This document shows positions 26,360 to 34,732 of a stretch of 42,495 nt of DNA, piece after piece (the stretch's first letter is position 1; each line of letters starts with the position of its first letter). This stretch comes from Candidatus Gemmiger excrementipullorum (GTDB lineage: Bacteria; Bacillota; Clostridia; Oscillospirales; Ruminococcaceae), in assembly GCA_019115045.1 (NCBI GenBank), contig DXEI01000138.1, positions 1 through 42,495 on the forward strand, in the 5' to 3' direction. The notes beneath the pieces were generated by a model that was not told where the DNA came from, did not search any database, and saw only the letters and a program-made list of their open reading frames with translations. The translations under genes and the position numbers were made by a program.

Positions 26360-27424
26360 TCAGCCCCCGTACAGGCTCTGCTGGCCGTCGAGCTGCCCGC
26401 CCTGCCGGGCCTTGGGCACCGCCATGTGCAGGTGCTCATACGCAAGGCGGGTAACGCAGCGGCCGCGCGGCGTGCGGGTCAAAAAGCCCATCTGCATCAG
26501 GTAGGGTTCGCAGATGTCCTCCAGCGTGACGCTCTCCTCGCCCAGGGCGGCGGCCAGCGTTTCCAGGCCGACGGGCCCGCCGCCGTACATCTCGATGATG
26601 GCGCGCAGCAGGCTGCGGTCCAGTTCATCCAGGCCCATGGCGTCGATGTCCATCCACTTGCGGGCGGCCACGGCGGTCTGCCCGTCGATGGCGCCGTCGC
26701 CCTGCACGGTGGCAAAGTCCCGCACGCGCTTGAGCAGGCGGTTGGCGATGCGCGGCGTACCGCGGCTGCACCGCGCCAGTTCCAGCGCGCCCTCGCCGGT
26801 GATGGGGATGCCCAGCAGCCCGGCGCTGCGCGTGATGATCTGCGCGAGCTCCTGCGGGCTGTAGGGTTCGAGCTTGAGCAGGATGCCGAAACGGTCGCGC
26901 AGCGGGCCGGTGAGCTGCCCGGCGCGGGTGGTCGCGCCCACCAGCGTAAAGCGCGGCAGGTTGATGCGGATGCTCTGCGCACTGGGGCCTTTGCCGATCA
27001 TGATGTCGAGGGCGTAATCCTCCAGCGCGGGGTAGAGCACCTCCTCGACCTGGCGGGACAGGCGGTGGATCTCGTCGATAAAAAGGACGTCCCCCTCCTG
27101 CAAGTTGGTCAGCAGCGCGGCCAGGTCGCCGGGTTTTTCGATGGCGGGGCCCGACGTGATGCGGATCTGCACGCCCATCTCCTGCGCGACGATGCCGGCC
27201 AGCGTCGTCTTGCCCAGGCCCGGCGGGCCGTAGAGCAGGATGTGGTCCATAGGCTCGCCGCGCTGCTGCGCCGCGCGCAGGTAGACGCGCAGGTTGCCTT
27301 TGGCTTTTTCCTGGCCGATATACTCTTCCAGCGTGCGCGGGCGCAGGCTGATCTCCTCACTGTCGCTGAGCTGCGCGTCGGGGCTGACCAGGCGGCTGGG
27401 GTCCACGGTATATTCTTGGTTCAT
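26360..27424 (-). CDS. ruvB: Holliday junction branch migration DNA helicase RuvB
   Basis: 354 aa. Walker A GPPGLGKT at 66-73, Walker B FIDEIHRL, sensor LVGATTRAG and arginine-finger region GPLRDRFGI, then the C-terminal winged helix ending TPRGR. As a hexameric ring it drives branch migration with RuvA. Shine-Dalgarno GAGGGAA. It follows ruvA by 18 bp. Confidence 0.97.
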   Translation of the reverse strand: MNQEYTVDPSRLVSPDAQLSDSEEISLRPRTLEEYIGQEKAKGNLRVYLRAAQQRGEPMDHILLYGPPGLGKTTLAGIVAQEMGVQIRITSGPAIEKPGDLAALLTNLQEGDVLFIDEIHRLSRQVEEVLYPALEDYALDIMIGKGPSAQSIRINLPRFTLVGATTRAGQLTGPLRDRFGILLKLEPYSPQELAQIITRSAGLLGIPITGEGALELARCSRGTPRIANRLLKRVRDFATVQGDGAIDGQTAVAARKWMDIDAMGLDELDRSLLRAIIEMYGGGPVGLETLAAALGEESVTLEDICEPYLMQMGFLTRTPRGRCVTRLAYEHLHMAVPKARQGGQLDGQQSLYGG

Positions 27425-27442
27425 AACAGTCTGTTCCCTCTT

Positions 27443-28048
27443 TTACCGCGCGCGCGAAAGGCTGCGCAGCGCCACTTTGATGATCTCCTGCACGGGCAGC
27501 GTCTCGTCGACGCGGGCCACGGCCGCCGCCGCGTCGGACGGCGTATAGCCCAGCGCCGCCAGCGCCGCCACCGCCTGCGCGGGGGCCGAACTGGGGGGCG
27601 GCGGCTCGATGCCGCCGGCGGCAAAGCCCTCGCCCGAGGCCAGGCCCTTGCCCACTTTGTCTTTGAGCTCCAGCGTGATGCGCTGCGCCAGCTTGGGCCC
27701 CACGCCCGACGCCTTGGTGAAGGCCTTGTGGTCGCCCGAGGACGCGGCCAGGGCGACTTTCTCAGGGCTCATGACCGAGAGGATGGCCAGCCCGGCCTTG
27801 GGCCCCACGCCGGAAACGGCGGTGAGCATCTTAAAGCAGTCGCGCTGTTCCTCCGTCGCAAAGCCGTAGAGCGAGACGTCGTTCTCGCTGACGTTGAGCA
27901 CGGTGTACACCGTGCCCTCCTGCCCGGGGGCGGGCAGCGCCTCGCCGGTGGAAAGCGGGATCTGCACGGCATAGCCGACGCCGCCGCAGCTGATGACGGC
28001 GGTGTCCAGCGTTTTTTTGAGGATTTTGCCCGTCAGGCAGTAGATCAT
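27443..28048 (-). CDS. ruvA: Holliday junction DNA helicase subunit RuvA
   Basis: 201 aa. N-terminal OB fold (MIYCLTGKILKKTLD ... VGYAVQIP), two helix-hairpin-helix motifs (LTAVSGVGPKAGLAILS and ASGVGPKLAQRITLELKDK) and the mobile C-terminal domain III (AVAALAALGYTPSDA). It binds four-way junctions and recruits RuvB. AAAGGAAA precedes the ATG; gap to ruvC 15 bp. Confidence 0.96.
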   Translation of the reverse strand: MIYCLTGKILKKTLDTAVISCGGVGYAVQIPLSTGEALPAPGQEGTVYTVLNVSENDVSLYGFATEEQRDCFKMLTAVSGVGPKAGLAILSVMSPEKVALAASSGDHKAFTKASGVGPKLAQRITLELKDKVGKGLASGEGFAAGGIEPPPPSSAPAQAVAALAALGYTPSDAAAAVARVDETLPVQEIIKVALRSLSRAR

Positions 28049-28063
28049 GGCAGTTTCCTTTCT

Positions 28064-28561
28064 TTACCGCGGCAGGGTGCCCATCAGGCGGCTGCGGCTG
28101 CAATGGCAGTGGGCGATGGCCATGGCCAGCGCGTCGGCGGTATCGTCCGGTTTGGGGACGGTGTCCAGGCGCAGCATCCTGCGGGTCATCTCCTGGATCT
28201 GTTTTTTGACGGCCTTGCCGTAGCCGGTGACGGCCTGCTTGACCTGCATGGGGGTGTACTCATACACCGGCACGCCGCACTGGGCGGCCGCCAGCAGGAT
28301 GACGCCGCGCGCCTCGGCCACGCCGATGACGGTGGTCTGGTTGTGCTGGTAGTAGAGCTTTTCCAGCGAGAGGGCCTCGGGCTGGTAGCGGCGGCAGATG
28401 TCGGTGACGGCGTCGTAAATTTCGACCAGGCGCTGCTCAAACGGGGTGTCTTTTTCGGTCAGCACCGCGCCGTAGCCGACGGGCGCAAAGCGGTTGCCGA
28501 CATATTCCACCACGCCCCAGCCCACGATCGCATAGCCGGGGTCGATGCCCAGTACCCGCAT
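28064..28561 (-). CDS. ruvC: Crossover junction endodeoxyribonuclease RuvC
   Basis: 165 aa. Catalytic acidic residues visible: Asp7 in GIDPG, Glu67 in LEKLYY, and Asp139/Asp140/Asp143 in KPDDTADALA. It cleaves Holliday junctions. ATG at 28561 has GGGGAGG upstream; the frame stays open upstream but without a site. First gene of the long minus-strand run that ends at the CvpA gene; the order ruvC-ruvA-ruvB is the common one. Confidence 0.96.
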   Translation of the reverse strand: MRVLGIDPGYAIVGWGVVEYVGNRFAPVGYGAVLTEKDTPFEQRLVEIYDAVTDICRRYQPEALSLEKLYYQHNQTTVIGVAEARGVILLAAAQCGVPVYEYTPMQVKQAVTGYGKAVKKQIQEMTRRMLRLDTVPKPDDTADALAMAIAHCHCSRSRLMGTLPR

Positions 28562-28591
28562 TTCCCTATACCTCCCCACTGTAACCGATAT

Positions 28592-28620
28592 AGTATACCA
28601 CAATTTTATGCGGCCGTCCA
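28592..28620 (-). promoter_or_regulatory. Promoter of the ruvC operon
   Basis: Minus-strand TATACT (28597-28592) with an extended -10 TGG directly upstream; a weak -35 TGGACG (28620-28615) lies at 17 bp. Confidence 0.6.
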
Positions 28621-28673
28621 CCGCGCACAGCGCCGCGATTTTGAAAAAATTTGAATTTTTTCTAAAAAAGGGC

Positions 28674-28702
28674 TTGATTTTTTCTTCCGGCTTTGGTATG
28701 AT
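28674..28702 (+). promoter_or_regulatory. Sigma-A promoter of tRNA-Val
   Basis: TTGATT (28674-28679), 17-bp spacer, TATGAT (28697-28702). It lies in an AT-rich island, divergent from the ruvC promoter; the start point would be some 30 bp before the tRNA. Confidence 0.7.
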
Positions 28703-28741
28703 TATTGGCGTCGCAAGAAACGCGGCCGCAAAACCCAATAC

Positions 28742-28817
28742 GGACGGTTAGCTCAGCTGGTAGAGCATCTGCTTGACGTGCAGGAGGTCACAGGTTCGAG
28801 TCCTGTACCGTCCACCA
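28742..28817 (+). tRNA. tRNA-Val (anticodon GAC)
   Basis: 76 nt with a full cloverleaf: 7-bp acceptor stem (GGACGGT / ACCGTCC), D stem GCTC/GAGC, anticodon stem with a T-G wobble at its outer end, loop TTGACGT giving anticodon GAC, T stem ACAGG/CCTGT with TTCGAGT loop. The 3' CCA is encoded. Confidence 0.97.
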
Positions 28818-28822
28818 CACTT

Positions 28823-28850
28823 CCCCCGACGCCGCAGCGTCGGGGGTTTT
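28823..28850 (+). terminator. Intrinsic terminator after tRNA-Val
   Basis: 10-bp stem (28823-28832 with 28837-28846), loop CGCA, followed by TTTTCGTTT. Confidence 0.9.
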
Positions 28851-28880
28851 CGTTTGCCTTTTTGGCTCCCGCCCCCTGCG

Positions 28881-28909
28881 TTGCGCGCAGTGCGGCGGCA
28901 TGCTATAAT
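28881..28909 (+). promoter_or_regulatory. Sigma-A promoter of the membrane-protein pair
   Basis: TTGCGC (28881-28886), 17-bp spacer, perfect TATAAT (28904-28909), about 37 bp before the ATG. Confidence 0.75.
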
Positions 28910-28945
28910 AAGGTACATTGTGCGAATTTGGCAAGGAGGCCCCGC

Positions 28946-30706
28946 ATGAAACAGTTTTGCAATGCCTGCCGGCGGCACCGCCGCCTGCTGCTGGCGGCCG
29001 GGTATCTGCTGGTGCTGGTGTGCGCCGTCATGTACCTGCGCGTGACCATCAGCGTCCCGCCCGAGGGCGACGACCGCCTGACCCTGAACAAATGGCTGTT
29101 TGACTTTGAGCGCCTGCCCTTTTGGCAGTACCTGGCGCAGGACCTGGGCGAACGGCTGCGCTATTTTACGCTGCAAGAGGTGCGGTTCTTCCCCTTCCAT
29201 TACCCGTCGGCGTTCTCGCTGCTGTTTTTTGGCAGCCTGACGAGCTACCGGCTGTACATCATCGGCGTGACGGCGGCCGCCGCCTACCTGGTCAGCCGCG
29301 TCGTCGTGCGGTTTGGCGGCAGCGGCACGCTGGCGCTGGGCGGCTTTGCGCTGGCACTGGCGCTGGCCCCCATTTTTAACGAGGGCATGTACAGCTACTA
29401 CGCCGTGCCGCAAAAGACGCTGTTTTGGGCCATGGCCGCCTGGCTGTGCCTGCTGCGGTGGCAGACGACCGGCCACCGCCGCTGGGCCGCGGCGGCCGCC
29501 GTGCTGGCCTTTGTGTGCTGCGGCACCTACGAGACCGGGTATCTGTACGCGGTGCTGGCCGCCGCAGCGTGGGTGGCATACCGCCGCAGCCTGAAACAGG
29601 GGCTGCTGGGCTGCGCGCCGGTGCTGGGCGGCAGCGCCGTGGCGCTGGGGTTCCACCTGCTGTCCTCGGGCGGGAGCGGTGCGACCGGCAACGCCCTCTC
29701 GCTGGATCTGCCGCAGATCGCGCGGGTGACGGTGCAGCAGATGGCGGCCTCGATCCCCTTTTTGAACCCGCTGATGCTGGGTGAGGACGCCGGCGTCATC
29801 ACAAACGGCGACAAGATCTGGCCGCTGCTGCTGGGCCTGGCCGCCGGGCTGGCGCTGTGCTTTGGCGCGGCGCGCGCCCAGCTGACCGGCCGCACGCTGG
29901 CCGGGCTGGGCCTGCTGGGCTTTGCGCTGTGGGGCGGCCCGGCGCTGCTGCTGGCGTGCTCCGCGCGGTACCAGCAGTCCGAAGCCATCACCTGGAAATG
30001 GGGGTACATCCCGGCGGCGGCCAGTTCCATCGGCCTGGCGCTGCTGCTGGGCGTGCTGGTGGCCGCGCTGGCCCGGGCGCTGGCCAAACTGCCGCGCGCC
30101 CCCGGTGCCGTGCTGCGGCTGGCGCTGGCCGGGGTGCTGGCCGTGGGGCTGTGCGCCAACGGCGCCTATACCCGTGCCTGCCTGCGCAGCCACCATGCGC
30201 AAAACCTGGACAACTACTACTTTTTTGTACATACCATCGAGAGCGGCCTGGCCGACGATGTGACGGCCGACGACCTGCTGCTGTGCAATGAGAACGTCTG
30301 GGGCAGCAACCCCGACGCCGAGAGTTATTTCTTCAGCCGGTTTGCCGGGCGGGAGCTGCACGCCCAGGTCATGGGCGCGGGCGAAGTGCCGCAGGGCCTG
30401 GCGGGCAGCGTGTACGGCTACCAGACCTACCGCGCCTACGGCGGGTATGACCTGGCCTGGTGCGGCCGCGCGCAGGACGACGCCGGTGAGTTGCTGGACG
30501 GCGTGCGCGTCTATGTGCAGGGGGCGCTGGTGCCCGACAACGCCGTGATCAAATACACGGTGCGCCTGCCCGACGGCAGCGAGGAAGCGCGGGCCATCTG
30601 CCTGCTGGACTGCGACCGCACCGAGCGCAACGCCCGCGGCGACTACATCGCCACGGTGGAGGACAGCTCGATTTTGAACGCCAAGATCATGATCTGGGAC
30701 GGCTGA
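28946..30706 (+). CDS. Large polytopic membrane protein, GT-C glycosyltransferase-like
   Basis: 586 aa. One N-terminal membrane helix, an extracytoplasmic loop (residues about 38-85) with acidic residues in PPEGDDRLTL, then about ten further helices and a soluble C-terminal domain of some 170 residues. This layout (acidic first loop, polytopic core, outer C-terminal domain) is that of GT-C type transferases using polyprenyl-phosphate sugars, but no named family was recognised. GCAAGGAGG precedes the ATG. Fourteen bases separate it from the next membrane protein, so they form one unit; the pair may build or modify a surface glycan. Function is inference. Confidence 0.7.
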   Translation: MKQFCNACRRHRRLLLAAGYLLVLVCAVMYLRVTISVPPEGDDRLTLNKWLFDFERLPFWQYLAQDLGERLRYFTLQEVRFFPFHYPSAFSLLFFGSLTSYRLYIIGVTAAAAYLVSRVVVRFGGSGTLALGGFALALALAPIFNEGMYSYYAVPQKTLFWAMAAWLCLLRWQTTGHRRWAAAAAVLAFVCCGTYETGYLYAVLAAAAWVAYRRSLKQGLLGCAPVLGGSAVALGFHLLSSGGSGATGNALSLDLPQIARVTVQQMAASIPFLNPLMLGEDAGVITNGDKIWPLLLGLAAGLALCFGAARAQLTGRTLAGLGLLGFALWGGPALLLACSARYQQSEAITWKWGYIPAAASSIGLALLLGVLVAALARALAKLPRAPGAVLRLALAGVLAVGLCANGAYTRACLRSHHAQNLDNYYFFVHTIESGLADDVTADDLLLCNENVWGSNPDAESYFFSRFAGRELHAQVMGAGEVPQGLAGSVYGYQTYRAYGGYDLAWCGRAQDDAGELLDGVRVYVQGALVPDNAVIKYTVRLPDGSEEARAICLLDCDRTERNARGDYIATVEDSSILNAKIMIWDG

Positions 30707-30719
30707 GGGGGCCTGTGAC

Positions 30720-33071
30720 GTGAAAACAAGGCAGCGTTTTGCCGCATTTTTGCGGCGCAACAAATTGTTTGCCGCCGTGCTGGCCGCCGAGGCCGCCGTG
30801 CTGCTGTACCTGGCCGCCGGGCTGTTTGGCGCGCCGTACAAGCTGACGCTGACGCCCGCCGAGTTTGCGAACGAATTTGCCGATATTGCCGCTGTGAGCG
30901 CGGACAGCGGCGCGCTGGAGGTGTACAACGACGGCGCGTATACCGGCGAGGAGGAAGTGACGTTTTCCTCGGCCCCGGCGTCGCTGGCGGCCGGCGCGTA
31001 TGAGGTGACGATGGAGTATTATTCCTGCCAGACGCCCGACGCGCCGACCTTTAATGTGCAGAACAGCGCGGGCAGCCTGACGTTTGCCTCCGTGAAAGTA
31101 CCGTCCGCCGTGACGGCCGACCCGCTGACGCTGGACGACGGCCACCGCAGCGCGACGACGCGGCTTTGGGTCAGCACCGGGGCGCGGCTGGACGATTTGA
31201 CCGCCACCTTGCAGTACGGCGAGGGCCAGCTGTACCTGTACGGCATCACGCTGACCGAGCAGCCCGTCTACCGCGTGACGCGGCTTTTGTGCTTTGCGCT
31301 GGCGTTTGCGGCGCTGGACGGTCTGTGGTGGCTGCTGTTCGCCTGCGTGGGCGAGAGCGGCACGGCCCGCCGCCGTGCGCTGCGGCTGCCGCTGGCGCTG
31401 CTGGGCATCACGCTGGCGGCCTGCCTGCCGCTGTTTGCAGACCGGCTGTATTTTGGGCATGACCTTGGCTACCACCTGCAGCGCATCGCGGCGATGGCGG
31501 CCGAGCTTTCTTACGGGCAGGTGCCGGTGCGCATGGCCACCACGACGCTGAACGGCTACGGGTACATCAACCCGCTGTGCTACTGCGAGCTGTTTTTGAC
31601 GCTGCCCGCGCTTTTGTACAACGCCTGGCTGCCGCTGCGCGTCTGTTACCAGGCCTATGTGTTCGCCGTGACGCTGGCGTGCACCGGGCTGAGCTACCTG
31701 TGCTTTGCGCGCATCGCGGGCAGCCGCCGCCTGGGCGTGCTGGGCGCGGCGCTGTACACGCTTTCCAGCTACCGGCTGGTGTGCGTATACTTCCGCGCCG
31801 CGGTGGGCGAGTATACCGCCATGACCTTTTTGCCGCTGGTGCTGCTGGGCGTGTATGAGATCTACACCTGCGAAAAACCGCGCTTTGCCCAATGGGCGCC
31901 GCTGGCGCTGGGCATGGCCGCGCTGGTGCAGTGCCACTTGATCTCGACCGGGCTGACGGCCGCGTTTCTGCTGCTGTTCTGCCTGCTGCACCTGCGCAAG
32001 ACGCTGGCGCCCGCCCGCCTGCTGGCCTGGGCCAAGGCCGCGGCGCTGGCCGCCGGGCTGAGCGCCTGGTTCCTGCTGCCGTTTTTGCAGACGGCCGCCA
32101 CGACACCGCTGCAGGTCAACGGCGCGCTGGTGGGCAAGCCCCAGCGCGAGGGCCTGACCCTGATGCAGCTGCTGAACCCCTTTGGCCCCGGCTTTGGCGG
32201 CACCGCGGCCGGTACTTCCACCGATATGAGTTTGACCTTGGGCCTGCCGCTGCTGCTGGGCCTGGCGCTGGCGGCCGTCTGCCTTTGGCGGCGCGGCCGC
32301 TGGGCGCAGCCCGCGGCGCTGCGCAGCGCGGTGGGCTGCGCCGCACTGGCCGCCGTGCTGGCGCTGCAGGCCTTCCCCTGGGATTTTGTGGAAAGCTGGC
32401 TGGGCGCGGCGGCCGGCAAAGCCGCCGGGACGTTCCAGTACCCGTGGCGCTTTTTGGCGTTTGCCACGCTGCTGCTGTGCCTGGCCGCGCTGCTGGCGCT
32501 GGGCGTTTGGCGGCAGCACCGCCCGCAGGCTGCGCGCGCGGCCGCCGCCGCGCTGGCCGTGTGCTGCGCGCTGGGCGTGGGGGTGTTCCAGATGCAGCTG
32601 CTGGGCTGCACCGAGACGACGGCCAACACCCTGAGCCGGGACGGCACGCGGGACGCCGGCGTGGGCGAGTATATGATCGACGGCACGAGCCTGTATGAGA
32701 CGGTCTGGGCACAGCCCAAGCCCGGCAGCGAGGAATTGACGCTGACCGGCTACGAAAAGCGCGGTGGTGCCGCCTACCTGAGCGTCCAAAACGCCGGGGA
32801 AACGGCCGATATCTCGGTGCCCCTCTTCAACTACGGGCATTACACCGCCGCCGACACCGCCACCGGCGCGGCCTTTGCGGTCGCCAGCGGCGAAAACGCG
32901 CGCGTGGTGCTGACGATCCCCGCCGGGTACAGCGGCACCATCGCCATCGCCTGGCAGTCCCCCGCCTGGTGGCGCGGGTGCGAGGCGCTCTCGGCCCTGT
33001 GCGCGCTGGGCTGCCTGGGGTATGCGCTGCTGCGCCGGCGCGCGCCGCAGAACCGGACGGCGAAGGGCTGA
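30720..33071 (+). CDS. Large membrane protein, YfhO/PTPS-related GT-C-like
   Basis: 783 aa. An N-terminal helix is followed by an extracytoplasmic beta-rich domain (about 40-185), then about twelve helices and a second outer domain (about 640-760) ending with a C-terminal helix and basic tail. FGHDLGYHLQRIAAMA near 240-256 resembles the acidic/His motif of the first loop in YfhO-like and PTPS-related membrane proteins; YINPLCYCELFLTLPALLYN follows as in those families. Such proteins are thought to transfer sugars or modify teichoic acids. Start is GTG after GGGGG. Co-transcribed with the preceding gene. Confidence 0.65.
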   Translation: MKTRQRFAAFLRRNKLFAAVLAAEAAVLLYLAAGLFGAPYKLTLTPAEFANEFADIAAVSADSGALEVYNDGAYTGEEEVTFSSAPASLAAGAYEVTMEYYSCQTPDAPTFNVQNSAGSLTFASVKVPSAVTADPLTLDDGHRSATTRLWVSTGARLDDLTATLQYGEGQLYLYGITLTEQPVYRVTRLLCFALAFAALDGLWWLLFACVGESGTARRRALRLPLALLGITLAACLPLFADRLYFGHDLGYHLQRIAAMAAELSYGQVPVRMATTTLNGYGYINPLCYCELFLTLPALLYNAWLPLRVCYQAYVFAVTLACTGLSYLCFARIAGSRRLGVLGAALYTLSSYRLVCVYFRAAVGEYTAMTFLPLVLLGVYEIYTCEKPRFAQWAPLALGMAALVQCHLISTGLTAAFLLLFCLLHLRKTLAPARLLAWAKAAALAAGLSAWFLLPFLQTAATTPLQVNGALVGKPQREGLTLMQLLNPFGPGFGGTAAGTSTDMSLTLGLPLLLGLALAAVCLWRRGRWAQPAALRSAVGCAALAAVLALQAFPWDFVESWLGAAAGKAAGTFQYPWRFLAFATLLLCLAALLALGVWRQHRPQAARAAAAALAVCCALGVGVFQMQLLGCTETTANTLSRDGTRDAGVGEYMIDGTSLYETVWAQPKPGSEELTLTGYEKRGGAAYLSVQNAGETADISVPLFNYGHYTAADTATGAAFAVASGENARVVLTIPAGYSGTIAIAWQSPAWWRGCEALSALCALGCLGYALLRRRAPQNRTAKG

Positions 33072-33142
33072 ATTTTTCAAAAAATTTGCAGATCCCTGCA
33101 AAAATCATCACATTTGCATCGTTATAGTAGATAGAGTCCCCT

Positions 33143-33219
33143 GGCACGGCCGCCCGGCCCCCGCCGTGTCAAAAGCGACAAATCCCAGGCACATGCACCG
33201 GGTTTTCTTGTCGCGTTTT
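33143..33219 (+). terminator. Two hairpins after the membrane-protein pair; second is terminator-like
   Basis: First hairpin: GGCACGGC (33143-33150) with GCCGTGTC (33163-33170). Second: GCGACAA (33175-33181) with TTGTCGC (33208-33214) plus inner CCC/GGG pairs, flanked by AAAA before and GTTTT after. The second loop is long, so termination efficiency is doubtful. Confidence 0.4.
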
Positions 33220-33223
33220 GCGC

Positions 33224-33253
33224 TTGCGGCCGGCCGGCCCGGCGGCGTATAAT
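33224..33253 (+). promoter_or_regulatory. Sigma-A promoter of the PAP2 gene
   Basis: TTGCGG (33224-33229), 18-bp spacer, perfect TATAAT (33248-33253), about 43 bp before the ATG. Confidence 0.65.
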
Positions 33254-33295
33254 AAGGCATCGCCAGCCGGTATCGCCCAAAAAGGAGTTTTATCT

Positions 33296-33961
33296 ATGCG
33301 TAACTGGTGTGCGCGCCATCCTGTCGGGTTCATGGCGCTGTATCTGCTGTTTTACCTGACCTGCTTTTCCCTGCTGGAGCACCTGGTCCGCGTGCCGGAC
33401 CTGTGGCTGCACTGCCAGCTGGATGAACTGATCCCCTTTTGCAAGTACGCCATCGTGCCGTATGCGCTGTGGTTCCCGTGGATCCCGTTCACGCTGTTTT
33501 TGCTGCTGCGGCGCGCGCCGCGGGCGGATTTTTGGCGGCTGTGCCTGCCGCTGTTTACCGGCATGACGCTTTCGCTTCTGTTTTTTGCCGTGGTGCCCAA
33601 CGGCGTGAGCCTGCGCCCGCACTTTGTGCCGGGCGACGATGTGTTCGCACACGCCGTGCGCGCGCTCTACCGGCACGACACGCCCACCAACGTCTGCCCG
33701 TCCATCCACGTCTTCAACTCGGTCACGCTGATGCTGGCCTACTACCGCAGCCGCCTGTTCGACGCGCCGCGCCTGCGCTGGATGCGCCCGGCCGCCGCGG
33801 CGCTGTGCCTGGCCATTACGGCGTCCACGATGCTGCTGAAACAGCACAGCGTCATCGACGTGGTGTTTGGCATCTTGCTGGCCGCCGCGCTGGACTACGC
33901 CGCCACGTTGCTGCAAACCGACGCTTTGCTGCGCCGCCGCCGGCTGCCGCAATGGCGCTGA
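33296..33961 (+). CDS. PAP2 superfamily membrane phosphatase
   Basis: 221 aa with about six membrane helices. PAP2 motif 2 is CPSIHVFNS (PSIH at 135-138) and motif 3 is represented by His184 and Asp188 in STMLLKQHSVIDV, where the usual Arg of SR-x5-H is replaced; motif 1 is weak (VSLRPHF). This pattern resembles the inositolphosphotransferase-like PAP2 subgroup. Possible substrates are undecaprenyl pyrophosphate or a phosphatidyl lipid. AAAAAGGAG precedes the ATG. Near glycan genes, a role in recycling the lipid carrier is plausible but unproven. Confidence 0.8.
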   Translation: MRNWCARHPVGFMALYLLFYLTCFSLLEHLVRVPDLWLHCQLDELIPFCKYAIVPYALWFPWIPFTLFLLLRRAPRADFWRLCLPLFTGMTLSLLFFAVVPNGVSLRPHFVPGDDVFAHAVRALYRHDTPTNVCPSIHVFNSVTLMLAYYRSRLFDAPRLRWMRPAAAALCLAITASTMLLKQHSVIDVVFGILLAAALDYAATLLQTDALLRRRRLPQWR

Positions 33962-33975
33962 ACCCGTTACATAAA

Positions 33976-34013
33976 AAAGCCCCTGTGCTCCACAACGGAT
34001 GCGCAGGGGTTTT
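33976..34013. terminator. Bidirectional intrinsic terminator
   Basis: Stem CCCCTG (33980-33985) with CAGGGG (34004-34009), extended by AAAA/TTTT at the base; imperfect inner part. Located between the convergent PAP2 gene and the last gene of the sugar operon. Confidence 0.8.
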
Positions 34014-34025
34014 GTGTTGCCGTAT

Positions 34026-34373
34026 TTACAAAGCGTAGATCACGATGCCGGCCAAAATCAGCGCCAGCGCCAGGATCTTTTTGGGGTCCATCTTCTCGTG
34101 GAAGATCGCGACGCCGAACACCGTCACATACAGGTAGCCGGTGGCTTCCAGCACAGGGCCGACGTTGAGCGGCACGCCCTTGTAGGCCAGCATCGTCAGC
34201 AGCGTGCAGGCCACAAACAGCCCATAACCCAGGAGTACGCGCCAGTCGGTGTATTCGGCCAGCAGGGACTTGTGCTCGCGCAGTGCCGCTTTTTTAAGCA
34301 GCACCTGCGAGACGGACGCCAGAAACGTGCTGCCCAGATACAGCAGCACGTAGGGCAGCTGTGCTTGGGTCAT
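34026..34373 (-). CDS. EamA/SMR-type small transporter (ArnF/ArnE-like), second half
   Basis: 115 aa, four transmembrane helices. LYLGSTFLASVSQVLLKKAA at the N-terminus and EATGYLYVTVFGVAIFHEKM, then LILAGIVIYAL at the C-terminus are typical of EamA/SMR half-transporters. Its ATG overlaps the stop of the preceding half-transporter gene by 4 bp (ATGA), so the two are likely made in equal amounts and form a heterodimer. The pair follows an ArnC-like transferase gene, which suggests a flippase for an undecaprenyl-phosphate sugar, as ArnE/ArnF. Last gene of the operon. Confidence 0.75.
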   Translation of the reverse strand: MTQAQLPYVLLYLGSTFLASVSQVLLKKAALREHKSLLAEYTDWRVLLGYGLFVACTLLTMLAYKGVPLNVGPVLEATGYLYVTVFGVAIFHEKMDPKKILALALILAGIVIYAL

Positions 34374-34732
34374 TGGCCGCCCTCCTCTTTCTGGTCGGCC
34401 CGCACAAACAGTACGATGCCGGCGATGATGACCGCCGCGCCCAGCAGCTGGCGGGGGGTGACGCTTTCGCCAAACAGCAGCGCGCCCAGCACGATGCCCC
34501 ACACGACGGTGACGGCTTTGTTGGCGTAGGCGGTGGTCAGCGGCAGGTGTTTGATGACCTGCTGCCAGCCCAGCGCGTAGACAACGAGCGCCAGCAGCAT
34601 GCCGCCGTACAGCAGCACGAACGCCGCGCTGAGGAAGGGCTGCCGCGCCGCCAGCTTGCTGCACACGCTGCTGCCGGCGTAGATGCCCAGGATGACGTGC
34701 AGCAGCAAAAACCATTTGGCACGCTGTTTCAT
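34370..34732 (-). CDS. EamA/SMR-type small transporter (ArnE/ArnF-like), first half
   Basis: 120 aa, four helices. GIYAGSSVCSKLAARQPF and LTTAYANKAVTVVWGIVLGALLFGESV match EamA/SMR subunits. The ATG overlaps the stop of the ArnC-like gene by ATGA and its own stop overlaps the next half-transporter likewise. Gene order transferase-then-two SMR proteins mirrors ArnC with ArnE/ArnF in Gram-negative lipid A modification, so a flippase for a lipid-linked sugar is inferred. A charged C-terminal tail (DQKEEGGQ) ends the protein. Confidence 0.75.
   Translation of the reverse strand: MKQRAKWFLLLHVILGIYAGSSVCSKLAARQPFLSAAFVLLYGGMLLALVVYALGWQQVIKHLPLTTAYANKAVTVVWGIVLGALLFGESVTPRQLLGAAVIIAGIVLFVRADQKEEGGQ

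Noticed and set aside
25994..28654. Very long open frames antisense to real genes (also 1505-3133, 7092-9197, 14822-16816, 28748-30928, 30687-33101)
   Set aside because: They lie opposite well-supported genes, are rich in Arg/His/Gln/Ala without domains, and arise from high GC depleting stop codons.
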